DNA of 64,000 nt from Nonomuraea aurantiaca (GTDB taxonomy: Bacteria; Actinomycetota; Actinomycetes; Streptosporangiales; Streptosporangiaceae), in assembly GCF_020215705.1 (NCBI RefSeq), contig NZ_JAIWNB010000001.1:620001-684000 (forward strand). The letters run 5' to 3'. The translations under genes and the position numbers were made by a program. Below are positions 52,215 through 60,110 of this stretch, piece by piece. The notes under the pieces are model-generated. The model was given only the letters and a program-made list of their open reading frames with translations. It had not been told where the DNA came from and did not search any database. Positions within the stretch are counted from its first letter, which is position 1. Each line of letters starts with the position of its first letter.

Positions 52215-53369
52215 GTGCGGCGGTCGGAAGGGCACACCTCTGGGCGACATGCGGCGGACCCTGCCGATCTGCGGAGCAGGCTGGGACGGGAGGGGCCTTC
52301 GCCGCGGAGGGAGCCGTTCGACGCGCCTCCGCTGGGACGAGAGCGGTCCGATGCCCCTCTGCCGGGTCGGGGGTGGTTCGACGCGCCTCCGCCGCGTCGG
52401 GAGCGGTCCGACGTGCCTCCGCCGGGACGCCCGGAGCGTCGCGGGGGGACGCGGCAGGCGGCCGTTCACGGGTCGGCGCGAAACTCGCCGCGGAGGTCGC
52501 GGCGGGCCGGGCGGCGGCGTCGTACGAAGGCTCGGCGGCCGTGGGCCTTGGGGTTGTCGGCGGGGGCGTTGGTGCTGGCGGGCGCGACCTTGGGACTGCT
52601 GGGCACGGACGGCCTATTCGCCGGTCCGTTTGCTGGGCCGCTGGCCGGCCCGCTCGGCGGTGGACTGACGGCCCGATCGGATGCGAGCGGAGGAGCGGAC
52701 ACGGGCGTGGCCGCGGACCCGGGCCTGCGCGGGAGTACGAACTCGGGTGTCCACAGCGGGTCGGGGAAGCACGGCCAGGCCCTCGCGGAGGGCGGCGCGA
52801 CCCGCATCCCGATGAGCGTCACCCCCACCCCACTGGGCGGAGGCGCCCAGCGCTCGGGCGGTTCGACACACGACACCCCGGCCTCGAAGGCTCCGCCGGC
52901 CGGCGCCACGCCGGGCTCCGTGACAGGGGACGACCCTCAGGCCGTAGCGCCCCAGGACAGCGGCACCGTGAACCCGTCGAGTGTCGATGCGTTGACCGGA
53001 GATCTGTCGACTGGGGACGACGGATCCGACTACAAGGCGGACGGCCCCTCGATGCACACCGACCAGCAGGCGGCCGGATACTTCCGCACCCACTGGCCCG
53101 CGAACGACAAGGCCTCCAAACGCCTCAAGGACATCCGCAGCATAGGCGGATATCTCCGGCTATACACCGACCTCCCGGAGTCGGCCGGCAACTCCAGCCA
53201 AGCCATCACCTTGTGCGAACGCGGCCTGCAGTATTTGAGGGAGAGCGGCGAGACGAACCCGATCATCTTCGTCCAGGCCAAGTTCGGCGAGAACGGCAAC
53301 CCGGTCCTGGCCAACATCCTCGGCCCGGCCGACAAGAGCTGCCGTGTCACCTACCCCGAACCCGACTAA
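52215..53369 (+). CDS. Single-pass membrane protein with DAPPxGRERS repeats and unknown C-terminal domain
   Basis: A 384-residue protein from GTG 52215 (AAGGGGGCGG upstream; earlier in-frame starts are possible). An Arg-rich cytoplasmic N-terminus carries four decapeptide repeats (residues 36-76, consensus DAPPPGRERS/GWF). A basic stretch RRSRRAGRRRRTKARR precedes one membrane helix (about 109-130). A Gly/Ser/Thr/Pro-rich linker leads to a well-structured C-terminal domain (about 266-384: GYFRTHWPANDKASKRLKDI, GGYLRLYTDLPES, ALTxCERG-like ITLCERGLQYL, IFVQAKFGENGNPVLANI, CRVTYPE) that should lie outside. No known family was recognised. Confidence 0.75.
   Translation: MRRSEGHTSGRHAADPADLRSRLGREGPSPRREPFDAPPLGRERSDAPLPGRGWFDAPPPRRERSDVPPPGRPERRGGTRQAAVHGSARNSPRRSRRAGRRRRTKARRPWALGLSAGALVLAGATLGLLGTDGLFAGPFAGPLAGPLGGGLTARSDASGGADTGVAADPGLRGSTNSGVHSGSGKHGQALAEGGATRIPMSVTPTPLGGGAQRSGGSTHDTPASKAPPAGATPGSVTGDDPQAVAPQDSGTVNPSSVDALTGDLSTGDDGSDYKADGPSMHTDQQAAGYFRTHWPANDKASKRLKDIRSIGGYLRLYTDLPESAGNSSQAITLCERGLQYLRESGETNPIIFVQAKFGENGNPVLANILGPADKSCRVTYPEPD
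52320..52442 (+). repeat. In-frame 30-bp repeats
   Basis: Four 30-bp units (GACGCGCCTCCGC-type start) encode the DAPPxGRERS decapeptides of the membrane protein gene. Confidence 0.75.
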
Positions 53370-53439
53370 CGCGGTCTCCACGAACGTTCGCCGGGTATCC
53401 GTTCCTCCGTTTGCCTGGAGGAGGTGTCCCTCCATGCGA

Positions 53440-53650
53440 CGGCCGTCTGCTTCCGCTCTCTCGGAGGGGCGTCCTTACCCGGGGAACCTCTGCTACGACG
53501 GACCGTCGTCTTTCTCGCCCCGGAAGGGGGACCTCTGCCGCGACGGGCGTCTCCTTCTGTCCCCCGAGGGGTGTGCCTCCGTGGGACCTCTGCCACGACG
53601 GACCGTCGTCTTTCGCTCCCCCGTAGGGGGCAGGCCTCCTTTGGGACCCA
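53440..53650. repeat. Tandem array of about 55-60-bp hairpin-rich units
   Basis: Three to four units follow the pattern GGNACCTCTGCYNCGACGG then CGTCGTCTTTC and CCCC...GGGGG. Each contains the palindrome ACGACGG-A-CCGTCGT and a C-run/G-run stem. Clear unit starts are near 53481, 53530 and 53585. Located between two rightward genes; no convincing ORF. They could terminate transcription or be a REP-like family. Confidence 0.7.
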
Positions 53651-53802
53651 GCCGCCACAGAGCGCCGCAGGCATTGAGACGGTCGCGTGACGAACCACCC
53701 GGGAAACCATTGTGGTAACCCCGCTGTCCCTACCAGGAAGACGATCGGCTCGCGGCTCGTTGGGGGTTACGTCGTCTTCGGTAGCGAGCAAGGGGCCTAC
53801 AT

Positions 53803-54627
53803 ATGAGCGAGATCAAACGGGCACTGGTGATGGGCGGCGGCGGGGTCGCCGGGATCGCGTGGACCACCGGCGTGCTGGCCGGCCTGGCCGCCGGGGGAGT
53901 GGACGTGGCCGCCTCCGCCGACAAGATCATCGGCACTTCGGCGGGATCCGCCGTCGCCGCGCAGGTCACCAGCGGCCTGTCGCTGCCCGACCTCTTCGAA
54001 CGCCAGACCAACCCCGCCCTCCAGGCTCCGGAGCTTCCGAGCGGCGTCCCCATGGACCAGCTGTGGGCGACCATGCAGGGGGTCTACGAGAGTACGGAGG
54101 ATCCGGCCGAGCAGCGGCGCAGGTTCGGCGCGCTGGCCCTGGCCGCGGACACCGTCGGGGAGCCCGAACGCCGCCGGGTGATCGAGGCGCGCCTGCCCGT
54201 CCACACCTGGCCGGAACGCGACCTCGTCATCGTGGCCGTGGAGGCGGTCACGGGCGAGGCCGCCTTCTTCGGGCCCGGCTCGGGCGTTGCGCTGGTCGAC
54301 GCGGTCGCGGCGAGTTGCGCGGTCCCGGGTGTCTGGCCGCCGGTGACGATCGACGGCGTGCGTTACATCGACGGCGGCATACGTTCGATGACCAACGCCG
54401 ACCTCGCCTCCGGCTACGACCGGATCCTCATCCTCGCGCCGATGCCCGACCTCGGCTCCGAGCCCGCGGTGACGGGCGGAAAGGTCGAGGTGATCGAGCC
54501 CGACGAGGCGTCAGTGGCGGCGGTCGGCGCCGACCCTCTCGACCCCGCCGTGCGGGGCGCCAGCGCCAAGGCCGGCTACGCCCAGGGCGCCGCCCTCGTC
54601 GCCCGCGTGGCGGCGCTGTGGTCATGA
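53803..54627 (+). CDS. Patatin-like phospholipase
   Basis: A 274-residue protein with the glycine-rich oxyanion loop MGGGGVAGIAW, the nucleophile elbow GTSAGS (Ser46) and the Asp of the catalytic dyad in YIDGGI (Asp190). Patatin-like enzymes hydrolyse acyl chains from lipids. ATG 53803 has AAGGGG about nine bases upstream. The protein lacks a signal peptide and is cytosolic or membrane-peripheral. It is preceded by the hairpin array. Confidence 0.9.
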   Translation: MSEIKRALVMGGGGVAGIAWTTGVLAGLAAGGVDVAASADKIIGTSAGSAVAAQVTSGLSLPDLFERQTNPALQAPELPSGVPMDQLWATMQGVYESTEDPAEQRRRFGALALAADTVGEPERRRVIEARLPVHTWPERDLVIVAVEAVTGEAAFFGPGSGVALVDAVAASCAVPGVWPPVTIDGVRYIDGGIRSMTNADLASGYDRILILAPMPDLGSEPAVTGGKVEVIEPDEASVAAVGADPLDPAVRGASAKAGYAQGAALVARVAALWS

Positions 54628-54722
54628 CCGCCCGCGTCGCAGCGCTATGAGTCACCACCGCTCGCGCTTCGCCGCGTCGTGGACATGACCGAACCCATGC
54701 TCGTCCCTGGTCGTCGGGAGAG

Positions 54723-54830
54723 CTAGCGCACGCGCGTGCGGGTCTTGAAGCACACTTCGCACCGCTGGGTCACGATGCGGCCGATGGCCTCGATCGTGTG
54801 CCAGCGGTGACGAAGATGAACAAGATTCAC
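54723..54830 (-). CDS. Very small basic CxxC protein (35 residues)
   Basis: GTG 54830 to TAG 54723 encodes MNLVHLRHRWHTIEAIGRIV then TQRCEVCFKTRTRVR. The CEVC pair with upstream His residues suggests a zinc-knuckle-like peptide. Codon use fits a real gene. GGAGCGGG lies about 13 bases upstream of the start, a long spacing. Function unknown; it may also be the end of a larger lost gene. Confidence 0.45.
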   Translation of the reverse strand: MNLVHLRHRWHTIEAIGRIVTQRCEVCFKTRTRVR

Positions 54831-54881
54831 AGCGGAGTACTTACCCGCTCCACGCGCTCGATACGCGGTGTCGCCGCTCGT

Positions 54882-55283
54882 TCACGCGCTGGGTTCGAGC
54901 CGCAAGGACACGGAGTTGATGCAATAACGGTCGTCCGTGGGCGTGGCGTACCCCTCGCCGTGGAAGACGTGCCCCAGATGAGAGTCGCACCGCGCGCAGC
55001 GCACCTCGGTCCGCACCATGCCGTGGCTGGCGTCCTCGATCAGCCGCACCGCGTCCGAGTCCGACGGCTGGAAGAAGCTCGGCCACCCGCAGTGCGACTC
55101 GAACTTCGTGTCCGACCGGAACAGCTCGGCCCCGCACGCCCGGCAGGAGTAGACCCCCTCGGTCTTGGTATCGACGTACTCGCCGGTAAACGGACGCTCG
55201 GTGCCCGCCTCCCTGAGCACGTGGAACTCATCGGGAGAGAGCTGGATCCGCCACTCGGCATCGCTCTTGACCACCTTTTCCAT
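54882..55283 (-). CDS. msrB: Peptide-methionine (R)-S-oxide reductase
   Basis: A 133-residue MsrB: zinc ligands C47/C50 (CRAC) and C96/C99 (CARC), [25 protein letters not shown] and the catalytic Cys121 in [13 protein letters not shown], with Cys65 (SHCGWPS) as probable resolving Cys. It reduces methionine-R-sulfoxide in oxidised proteins. ATG 55283 has GGAAGC close by; the frame opens upstream without family similarity. Confidence 0.95.
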   Translation of the reverse strand: MEKVVKSDAEWRIQLSPDEFHVLREAGTERPFTGEYVDTKTEGVYSCRACGAELFRSDTKFESHCGWPSFFQPSDSDAVRLIEDASHGMVRTEVRCARCDSHLGHVFHGEGYATPTDDRYCINSVSLRLEPSA

Positions 55284-55920
55284 GCTTCCAGCGTACGAGA
55301 TCCGGCAAAAAGAGATCTCCGTTGGGTGAAGCATCCCTTCTGGGGCCAATTTGCGTCTTTGACGACAAGGGGGTGTCATCACCTCCTGCCCAGAGGTGAG
55401 ATCACTCGCCGGATCGCCTGCGCGGCACAGCCCACGCCCGTGCTGGCGCCGCCGGCGATCCGGAGACCGGCCGGGCGGCGCGCCAGCGCCCGGAACGGTG
55501 GCGAGTGATCTTTTGGTCCGTCCCGTCGAGCGCCGGTCCCGCCACCGCGCCCGCTCCGGGCCGGACCACCTCGTACCAACATCACTGGGTCTTCTTTACG
55601 GCAAGCACGGTCAGCCCGAGTCGCCGCAAGGGGCTGGGCGTAGGCCGGCCGTGCACGTACGGCGTCACCGAGATGTGGTCGAACGTGACCGGTACGAACG
55701 GAGAGCTGGGCAGCGCCGCGTCATCTCGCTTTCAAAGCTTTTGGCAGACCCCACGGGCTGGGCGCCGCACTGCGTGCCGTTGGCCCGCTCGACTCGCCGA
55801 GCCCACGCACCGGCCGCGCACCTCAGCAAACGTCCGCCAAGTCACCGGCTCATCTCGCTTGACGCTCGCCCTTCGGGGGGCCACGCATCAGGTGGGCGGC
55901 TCGGCTCCCGTCGCACGGAT
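55284..55920. other. Intergenic region of about 640 bp with a gene stump
   Basis: Between msrB and the folP-like gene there is no complete gene. It contains the C-terminal remnant at 55582-55731 and an 11-bp direct repeat TCATCTCGCTT at 55721-55731 and 55850-55860. Confidence 0.5.
55582..55731 (-). pseudogene. C-terminal remnant of an unidentified gene
   Basis: A start-less frame from a stop at 55732 to TGA 55582-55584 encodes 49 residues including SSPFVPVTFDHISVTPYVHG and [13 protein letters not shown], with coding-like codon use. The 11-bp direct repeat begins exactly at its upstream edge (55721-55731), so a deletion between the two repeats could have removed the rest of the gene. Confidence 0.4.
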
Positions 55921-56790
55921 TTACGCCAAACCGAGCAGTGATTCCGCCGCTCTCATCGCGGTGACATTCCCCGCGACATCATGGACTCGCACGACCCGCG
56001 CGCCCTGATGAACGCACATCGTGTTCGCCGCGATCGTTCCTGCCTTCAGTGCTTCGCTGTCTCGCGCCACCCCGAGGCTTTCCCGAATGAAATGCTTGTT
56101 ACTGCACGCCACGAGGACGGGATATCCGATTGCCGCGATCTCTCCCAGGCGGCGAGTTATCGCGTTCGAGTGCTCGGTGGTCTTGTTCAGGTCGTGCCCA
56201 GGATCGATAAAAATCTTCTCCGGCCTGATGCCATGTCCAATCGCGGCGTCCGCCCGTTGGCGAAGGAATTCCGTCACCTCGCTGACGACATCCCCATATT
56301 GGGGACTCGCTACCACCTCCCCGGGCCCGCCGATGCTGTGGGTGATGACCACGCTCATCCCCGTCTCGGCGATAAGGCTCGCCATCCCCGGCGAACGGAG
56401 CCCGTTCGTGTCATTGATCACATCGGCGCCGGCTTTGTAGGCCGCCTCCGCGACCTCCGGCAGGTGAGTGTCGACGCTGATCACGGCGTCGCTCTTCTCC
56501 CGAATGCCCTTGATCACGGGCACCACTCGGTCTATCTCTTCCGCTCCCGACAACGGCGGCTGATCAGAGCGGAACGCCCGTCCCCCTACGTCAAGCCATT
56601 CCGCGCCATCCCGTAGCGCCCGCTCCGCCGTCGCGATCGTCTCACCAAGCTCCATCGACCTATTCGGATCCAGGCCCGAGTTGGGCGTGCGATTCACAAT
56701 GCCCATCACGACTATGTGTCGCGCCAGATCGAATTCTCGCCTCCCCACCCTCCGTATCGGTGCGATGAGCTTGGGATGGTACATCTGCAT
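55921..56790 (-). CDS. Dihydropteroate-synthase-like protein (FolP2-type, atypical)
   Basis: A 289-residue TIM-barrel protein. DHPS features: VVMGIVNRTPNSG, EWLDVGGRAFRSDQPPLSGAEE, VISVDTHLPEVAEAAYKAGADVINDTNG, FIDPGHDLNKTTEHSNAI and ARVVRVHDVAGN. The first substrate loop reads NRTPNSGLDPN, resembling mycobacterial FolP2 (NRTPDSF) more than the active FolP1 form NVTPDSFSDGG, and its Asp is replaced by Asn. ATG 56790 has GGAG about nine bases upstream; the frame opens to GTG 56979. The gene is AT-richer than its neighbours, suggesting transfer. Folate activity is doubtful. Confidence 0.8.
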   Translation of the reverse strand: MQMYHPKLIAPIRRVGRREFDLARHIVVMGIVNRTPNSGLDPNRSMELGETIATAERALRDGAEWLDVGGRAFRSDQPPLSGAEEIDRVVPVIKGIREKSDAVISVDTHLPEVAEAAYKAGADVINDTNGLRSPGMASLIAETGMSVVITHSIGGPGEVVASPQYGDVVSEVTEFLRQRADAAIGHGIRPEKIFIDPGHDLNKTTEHSNAITRRLGEIAAIGYPVLVACSNKHFIRESLGVARDSEALKAGTIAANTMCVHQGARVVRVHDVAGNVTAMRAAESLLGLA

Positions 56791-56979
56791 TACGTTCGAC
56801 TCCGTCTGAGATGAATGATCCAGCGCAGCACCATGAAGAAGCTGATGGATCCCAGTCCAATCAAAACTACGTTTGCCGCCGCCTGCCGCCCGAGCCGAAC
56901 CTTCGCCCCCTACCAGTCGACGAACGCGTTCTCCTGGGATCCCTTCTTCATTGCTCGCCTCGGTCGCTACGTCACTCAC
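56791..56979 (-). other. Possible frameshifted small membrane protein before the folP-like gene
   Basis: GTG 56979 (GGAG eight bases upstream) opens a frame that continues into folP. In the next frame, from about 56876 to TAA overlapping the folP ATG, the DNA reads ANVVLIGLGSISFFMVLRW then IIHLRRSRT, a convincing membrane helix with a basic end. A single frameshift would join the two into a 60-residue membrane protein. Otherwise this is a folP N-terminal extension. Confidence 0.35.
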
Positions 56980-57429
56980 GGTCGTACTCCAACGCGGCCG
57001 GGTACCGTCCGTGGATCTCCACCACCATAACTTCAGCATCGACCCTGAGCGACAGCCCAACTACGTGCACGCCTCATCGCCGAATTTCCCTTATGGGGCC
57101 GGTCGCACGAGGGGTCCCAGCCACTGAGCAGGACGGCGCCGATGGGTCGTTACCGCCTATGGACGGGCGACGCTGCTCCGGGGGCACGCTCCTCCGGTGG
57201 AGCGGTTGGGCGCCGCTACAACCTCCCGCGGTACGCGCGCGCCGTTCCACGCGGGCGGTCGTGCCGTCACGTCACGGCGCCTGGCCACCTCCACCGGGGG
57301 AGCGTTTCCCTGGACAGGCGCCCGCCCCGCGCGGAGGGTGGGGCTCACCGTGCCTGCCGTACAAGATCGTCAAGAGAATGAGGTACGGCGCGCAGGCGAT
57401 CTCCAGCGGCGGCGCGTTAGGTTGGGGGC
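56980..57429. other. Intergenic region of 450 bp
   Basis: This divergent gap lies between the folP-like gene and the LigD-type gene. GC-rich, with several short palindromes, but no ORF with coding-like composition and no promoter that could be assigned. Confidence 0.5.
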
Positions 57430-58437
57430 ATGGCGTCACCGTTTGTTGAGATTGAGGTGGGGGAGCGGACCGTTAAGGTCACCAATCCCGACAAGGTGTA
57501 TTTCCCGGAGATTGGGGCGACCAAGCGCGAGCTGGTCGAGTACTACGTGAGCGTCGGCGACGGCGCCTTGCGGGCGCTCAAGGATCGGCCGACCAACCTG
57601 AAACGCCACCCCGACGGGGTGCACAGCCCGGCGATCTATCAGAAGCGGATGCCGCCCAAGCATCCCGACTGGCTCGAGACCGTGACCGTCACGTTCCCCA
57701 GCGGGCGCAAGGCCGACTCCCTGCGCGTCACCGAGGTGGCCGCCATCGCCTACTGCGCGAACCTCGGCACCATCGACTTCCACCCCTGGCAGGTGCGCGC
57801 CGCCGACACCGAGCACCCCGACGAGCTGCGCATCGACCTCGATCCACAGCCCGGCCTGGAGTTCGACGCCGCGCGGAAGGCCGCGTTCCTGACCCGCGAG
57901 GTGCTGGAGGAGCTGGGGATGACCGGGTTCGTGAAGACCTCGGGCAACCGCGGCGTGCACATCGCCGTGCGGATCGAGCCGCGCTGGGACTTCGTCCAGG
58001 TACGGTACGCGGGCATCGCCCTGGCCAGAGCCGTCGAGGCGCGGGACCCCAGCCTGGTCACGACCGCCTGGTGGAAGGAGGAACGCGGTGAGCGGGTCTT
58101 CATCGACTTCAACCAGAACGCCCGCGACCGCACCATAGCCAGTGCCTACTCCGTCAGGGCCAGGCCGGACGCCACCGTCTCCACCCCGCTCACCTGGGAC
58201 GAGCTGGCGGACGCAGACCCGCGCGACTTCGACATCCGCACGGTCCCGGCCCGCTTCGCCAAGCTGGGCGACGTCCACGCCGCCATCGACGACCAGACGT
58301 ACTCGATCGAGGCCCTGCTCGACCGCTACGAAAGCGACGAACGCGGCGACATGCCCTATCCCCCGAACTACCCGAAGATGCCCGGCGAGCCCAAGCGTGT
58401 GCAGCCCAGCAAGGCCAGGGACAGCGAGCAAGACTGA
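57430..58437 (+). CDS. Stand-alone LigD-type primase/polymerase domain (NHEJ)
   Basis: A 335-residue protein of the LigD polymerase (AEP) fold: KVTNPDKVYFPEIGATKREL, the metal Asp pair D136/D138 in RIDLDPQPG, KTSGNRGVHIAV (Ser171/His177, nucleotide binding) and the third Asp226 in VFIDFNQNARDRTIASAYSV. It adds nucleotides during Ku-dependent end joining. No ligase or nuclease domain is fused, and no ku gene is in the window; such split polymerases are common in actinomycetes. ATG 57430 follows GGTTGGGGG. Confidence 0.92.
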   Translation: MASPFVEIEVGERTVKVTNPDKVYFPEIGATKRELVEYYVSVGDGALRALKDRPTNLKRHPDGVHSPAIYQKRMPPKHPDWLETVTVTFPSGRKADSLRVTEVAAIAYCANLGTIDFHPWQVRAADTEHPDELRIDLDPQPGLEFDAARKAAFLTREVLEELGMTGFVKTSGNRGVHIAVRIEPRWDFVQVRYAGIALARAVEARDPSLVTTAWWKEERGERVFIDFNQNARDRTIASAYSVRARPDATVSTPLTWDELADADPRDFDIRTVPARFAKLGDVHAAIDDQTYSIEALLDRYESDERGDMPYPPNYPKMPGEPKRVQPSKARDSEQD

Positions 58438-58484
58438 TCTGCCGACGACCCCGAGGCGGCGGCCGTCCCCGGAGGCCTACGGAT

Positions 58485-59336
58485 TCACGCTGGCGACGCG
58501 CTGCCGGGACTATCCGCCGTGAGGAAGTCTGTTACTAGCGTGGCGACCGCCTTCGGCTGCTCGACGAGCATGTTGTGGCTGGCGTCCAGCTCTTTGACCT
58601 GAATATTGGAGGGCACGTCGGCGAGGTCGCGGCGCACCCCTCTTCTGAACGCTTCCATCAATTCCCCGCCCGACAGCCCCGGCGGATCCTGGGTCGGGAT
58701 CACCACCAGCGCGGAACAGGTGACCTGACGCAGCAGCGGAATCGCGTCGCGGAACTCCGGCGTGTATCGCACCGCTTCGAGGAGTTCCGCGCTGGGCCGG
58801 GCGTAGGTGTTCCCGTCCTTCTCGGTGAGAGCCCTCTTGGGGAACATCGCCTGGAACTCGGCGGGTAGCGGCCGGCCCATGTTCGCGGCCTGCGCGTCGA
58901 ACATGGCCTTGAGTTTCGCCAGTTCCTGGTCCCTTGCGGCCGGATCCATCCCCGGATAGTTGTCCGGGTCGTTCTCGGCGGATCGCAGTCCGTCCAGGTT
59001 GACGATGCCCGGGCATTCGGGATGGCGCCGGGCCCACAGTACGGCGAGCATTCCGCCCAGCGAGTGCCCGACTATTGCCGGGTTGCCGAGGTCGAAACGC
59101 CGCACGACGACCTCGAGGTCGTCCAGAACTCTTTCCCACTCCCACGGCCCATCGCCGGACAGGCCGTGGCCCCGCAGATCCATGGCCGCGGCCCGGTGGT
59201 CTCCGAATTCCAGGGCGTCCCAGGCTTCCAGGGTGCCGCCGAGCCCGTGGAGAAGAAGCACGGGTTCGCCGTCCCCGCCTAAGTCCCGCGCGGCGAGGGG
59301 GATTTCGTGTTCAGTGATGATCACGTCGTGCGGCAT
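58485..59336 (-). CDS. Alpha/beta hydrolase
   Basis: A 283-residue protein with oxyanion segment LLHGLGGTLEAWD, AMDLRGHGLS, the nucleophile elbow VGHSLGG (Ser92) and a C-terminal DASHNM with the catalytic His. No signal peptide, so cytosolic. ATG 59336 follows CAGGAG with good spacing and overlaps the end of the upstream HTH gene by 26 nt; the two should be co-transcribed. The substrate is unknown. Confidence 0.9.
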   Translation of the reverse strand: MPHDVIITEHEIPLAARDLGGDGEPVLLLHGLGGTLEAWDALEFGDHRAAAMDLRGHGLSGDGPWEWERVLDDLEVVVRRFDLGNPAIVGHSLGGMLAVLWARRHPECPGIVNLDGLRSAENDPDNYPGMDPAARDQELAKLKAMFDAQAANMGRPLPAEFQAMFPKRALTEKDGNTYARPSAELLEAVRYTPEFRDAIPLLRQVTCSALVVIPTQDPPGLSGGELMEAFRRGVRRDLADVPSNIQVKELDASHNMLVEQPKAVATLVTDFLTADSPGSASPA

Positions 59337-59799
59337 AACGCTCCTGAGGTTGGTTCAGTCGTTCGTGTATGGATTCTGTGGTCACCCCGCCGTCGGGATG
59401 CCGGTCGAGCTTCGCGCGTTTGACGAGGTCGTGAACGCCCTGTCGGGTGATGCCGAGCATCGCCCCCGCCGTGGCGAACGGCACCGCGGTCTTGCCCGGG
59501 TGGCCCACACGTCTGGCCACCGTCCGGCCAAAGGCCGTGCGCCACCACTCGTCGGGTGGATCGAACGGACTGTCTCCGGGGAAGACCGCAGCGATCAGCC
59601 GCGCTGCCATATGAACCGCGAGCCTGTCGTCCGGTCCCAGCAATTGCGCGGCCCACACCTCGGCCTCGATCCGCAATCGACTCCTGACCGGATCCACCTG
59701 TTCGTCCGAGCCGAACAAGATCTCCAACGGATCAACGATCCGCCGCTCGATCAGTCTGACCAGCTCACCAGCCAACGCGACGTGTTCGCTCGTACTCAC
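59311..59799 (-). CDS. HTH-containing probable regulator, autoregulated
   Basis: About 162 residues from GTG 59799 (GTG 59808 is also in frame). The N-terminal half is helical (EHVALAGELVRLIERRIVDP, RLRIEAEVWAAQLLG). The C-terminal part has a HTH-like segment FATAGAMLGITRQGVHDLVK, resembling helix-turn-helix DNA readers. The start abuts a 40-bp palindrome whose minus strand has a TTGACA -35 and an extended -10 (TGCTATCGT), so the transcript would start at or near GTG 59799 and be leaderless. It probably represses itself and the overlapping hydrolase gene (inference). Confidence 0.7.
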   Translation of the reverse strand: MSTSEHVALAGELVRLIERRIVDPLEILFGSDEQVDPVRSRLRIEAEVWAAQLLGPDDRLAVHMAARLIAAVFPGDSPFDPPDEWWRTAFGRTVARRVGHPGKTAVPFATAGAMLGITRQGVHDLVKRAKLDRHPDGGVTTESIHERLNQPQERYAARRDHH

Positions 59800-59838
59800 T
59801 TGACGCACGATAGCAAGTACTTGCTATCGTGTGTCAAG
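59799..59838. promoter_or_regulatory. 40-bp palindromic operator-promoter
   Basis: Two 20-bp arms (59799-59818 and 59819-59838) match at 19 of 20 positions; the central 26 bp (CACGATAGCAAGT and its complement) are perfect. On the minus strand it holds TTGACA and TGCTATCGT. The symmetric arms repeat TTGAC(G/A) outward, so both strands look promoter-like. It overlaps the start of the HTH gene. Confidence 0.85.
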
Positions 59839-60110
59839 TATCAATCGCGAAGCCGCTTCCGCTCGCTGGCCCGGCGGATATGAGTGGCCGCCTGTCCTCC
59901 GGAGGTCGGGTACGTGCGCGGTGGGCGCGGTCATGGTCCCGTTCGGACTGCGGTCACTGCCTGTAGGTCTCTCCTGCGGTTTGCAGGGTGGGAGAAAACT
60001 CAGAGTAAGTGACTGATTTCACTTCGGTCACATTACTTGACTCTTGGTCTAATAGTTCGCGAGGCTCTCTTTCTATCTCGGGGCGTGACAACCGATTCGG
60101 GAGCCTTGTT

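Noticed and set aside
53440..53650. Coding sequence over the hairpin array
   Set aside because: Open frames exist in several phases on both strands, as expected for repeats, and none has a start signal or domain.
57298..57310. GGGAGCGTTTCCC as a third LacI operator
   Set aside because: The symmetry is broken at the flanking positions and the nearby gene (LigD-type) has no link to sugar metabolism.
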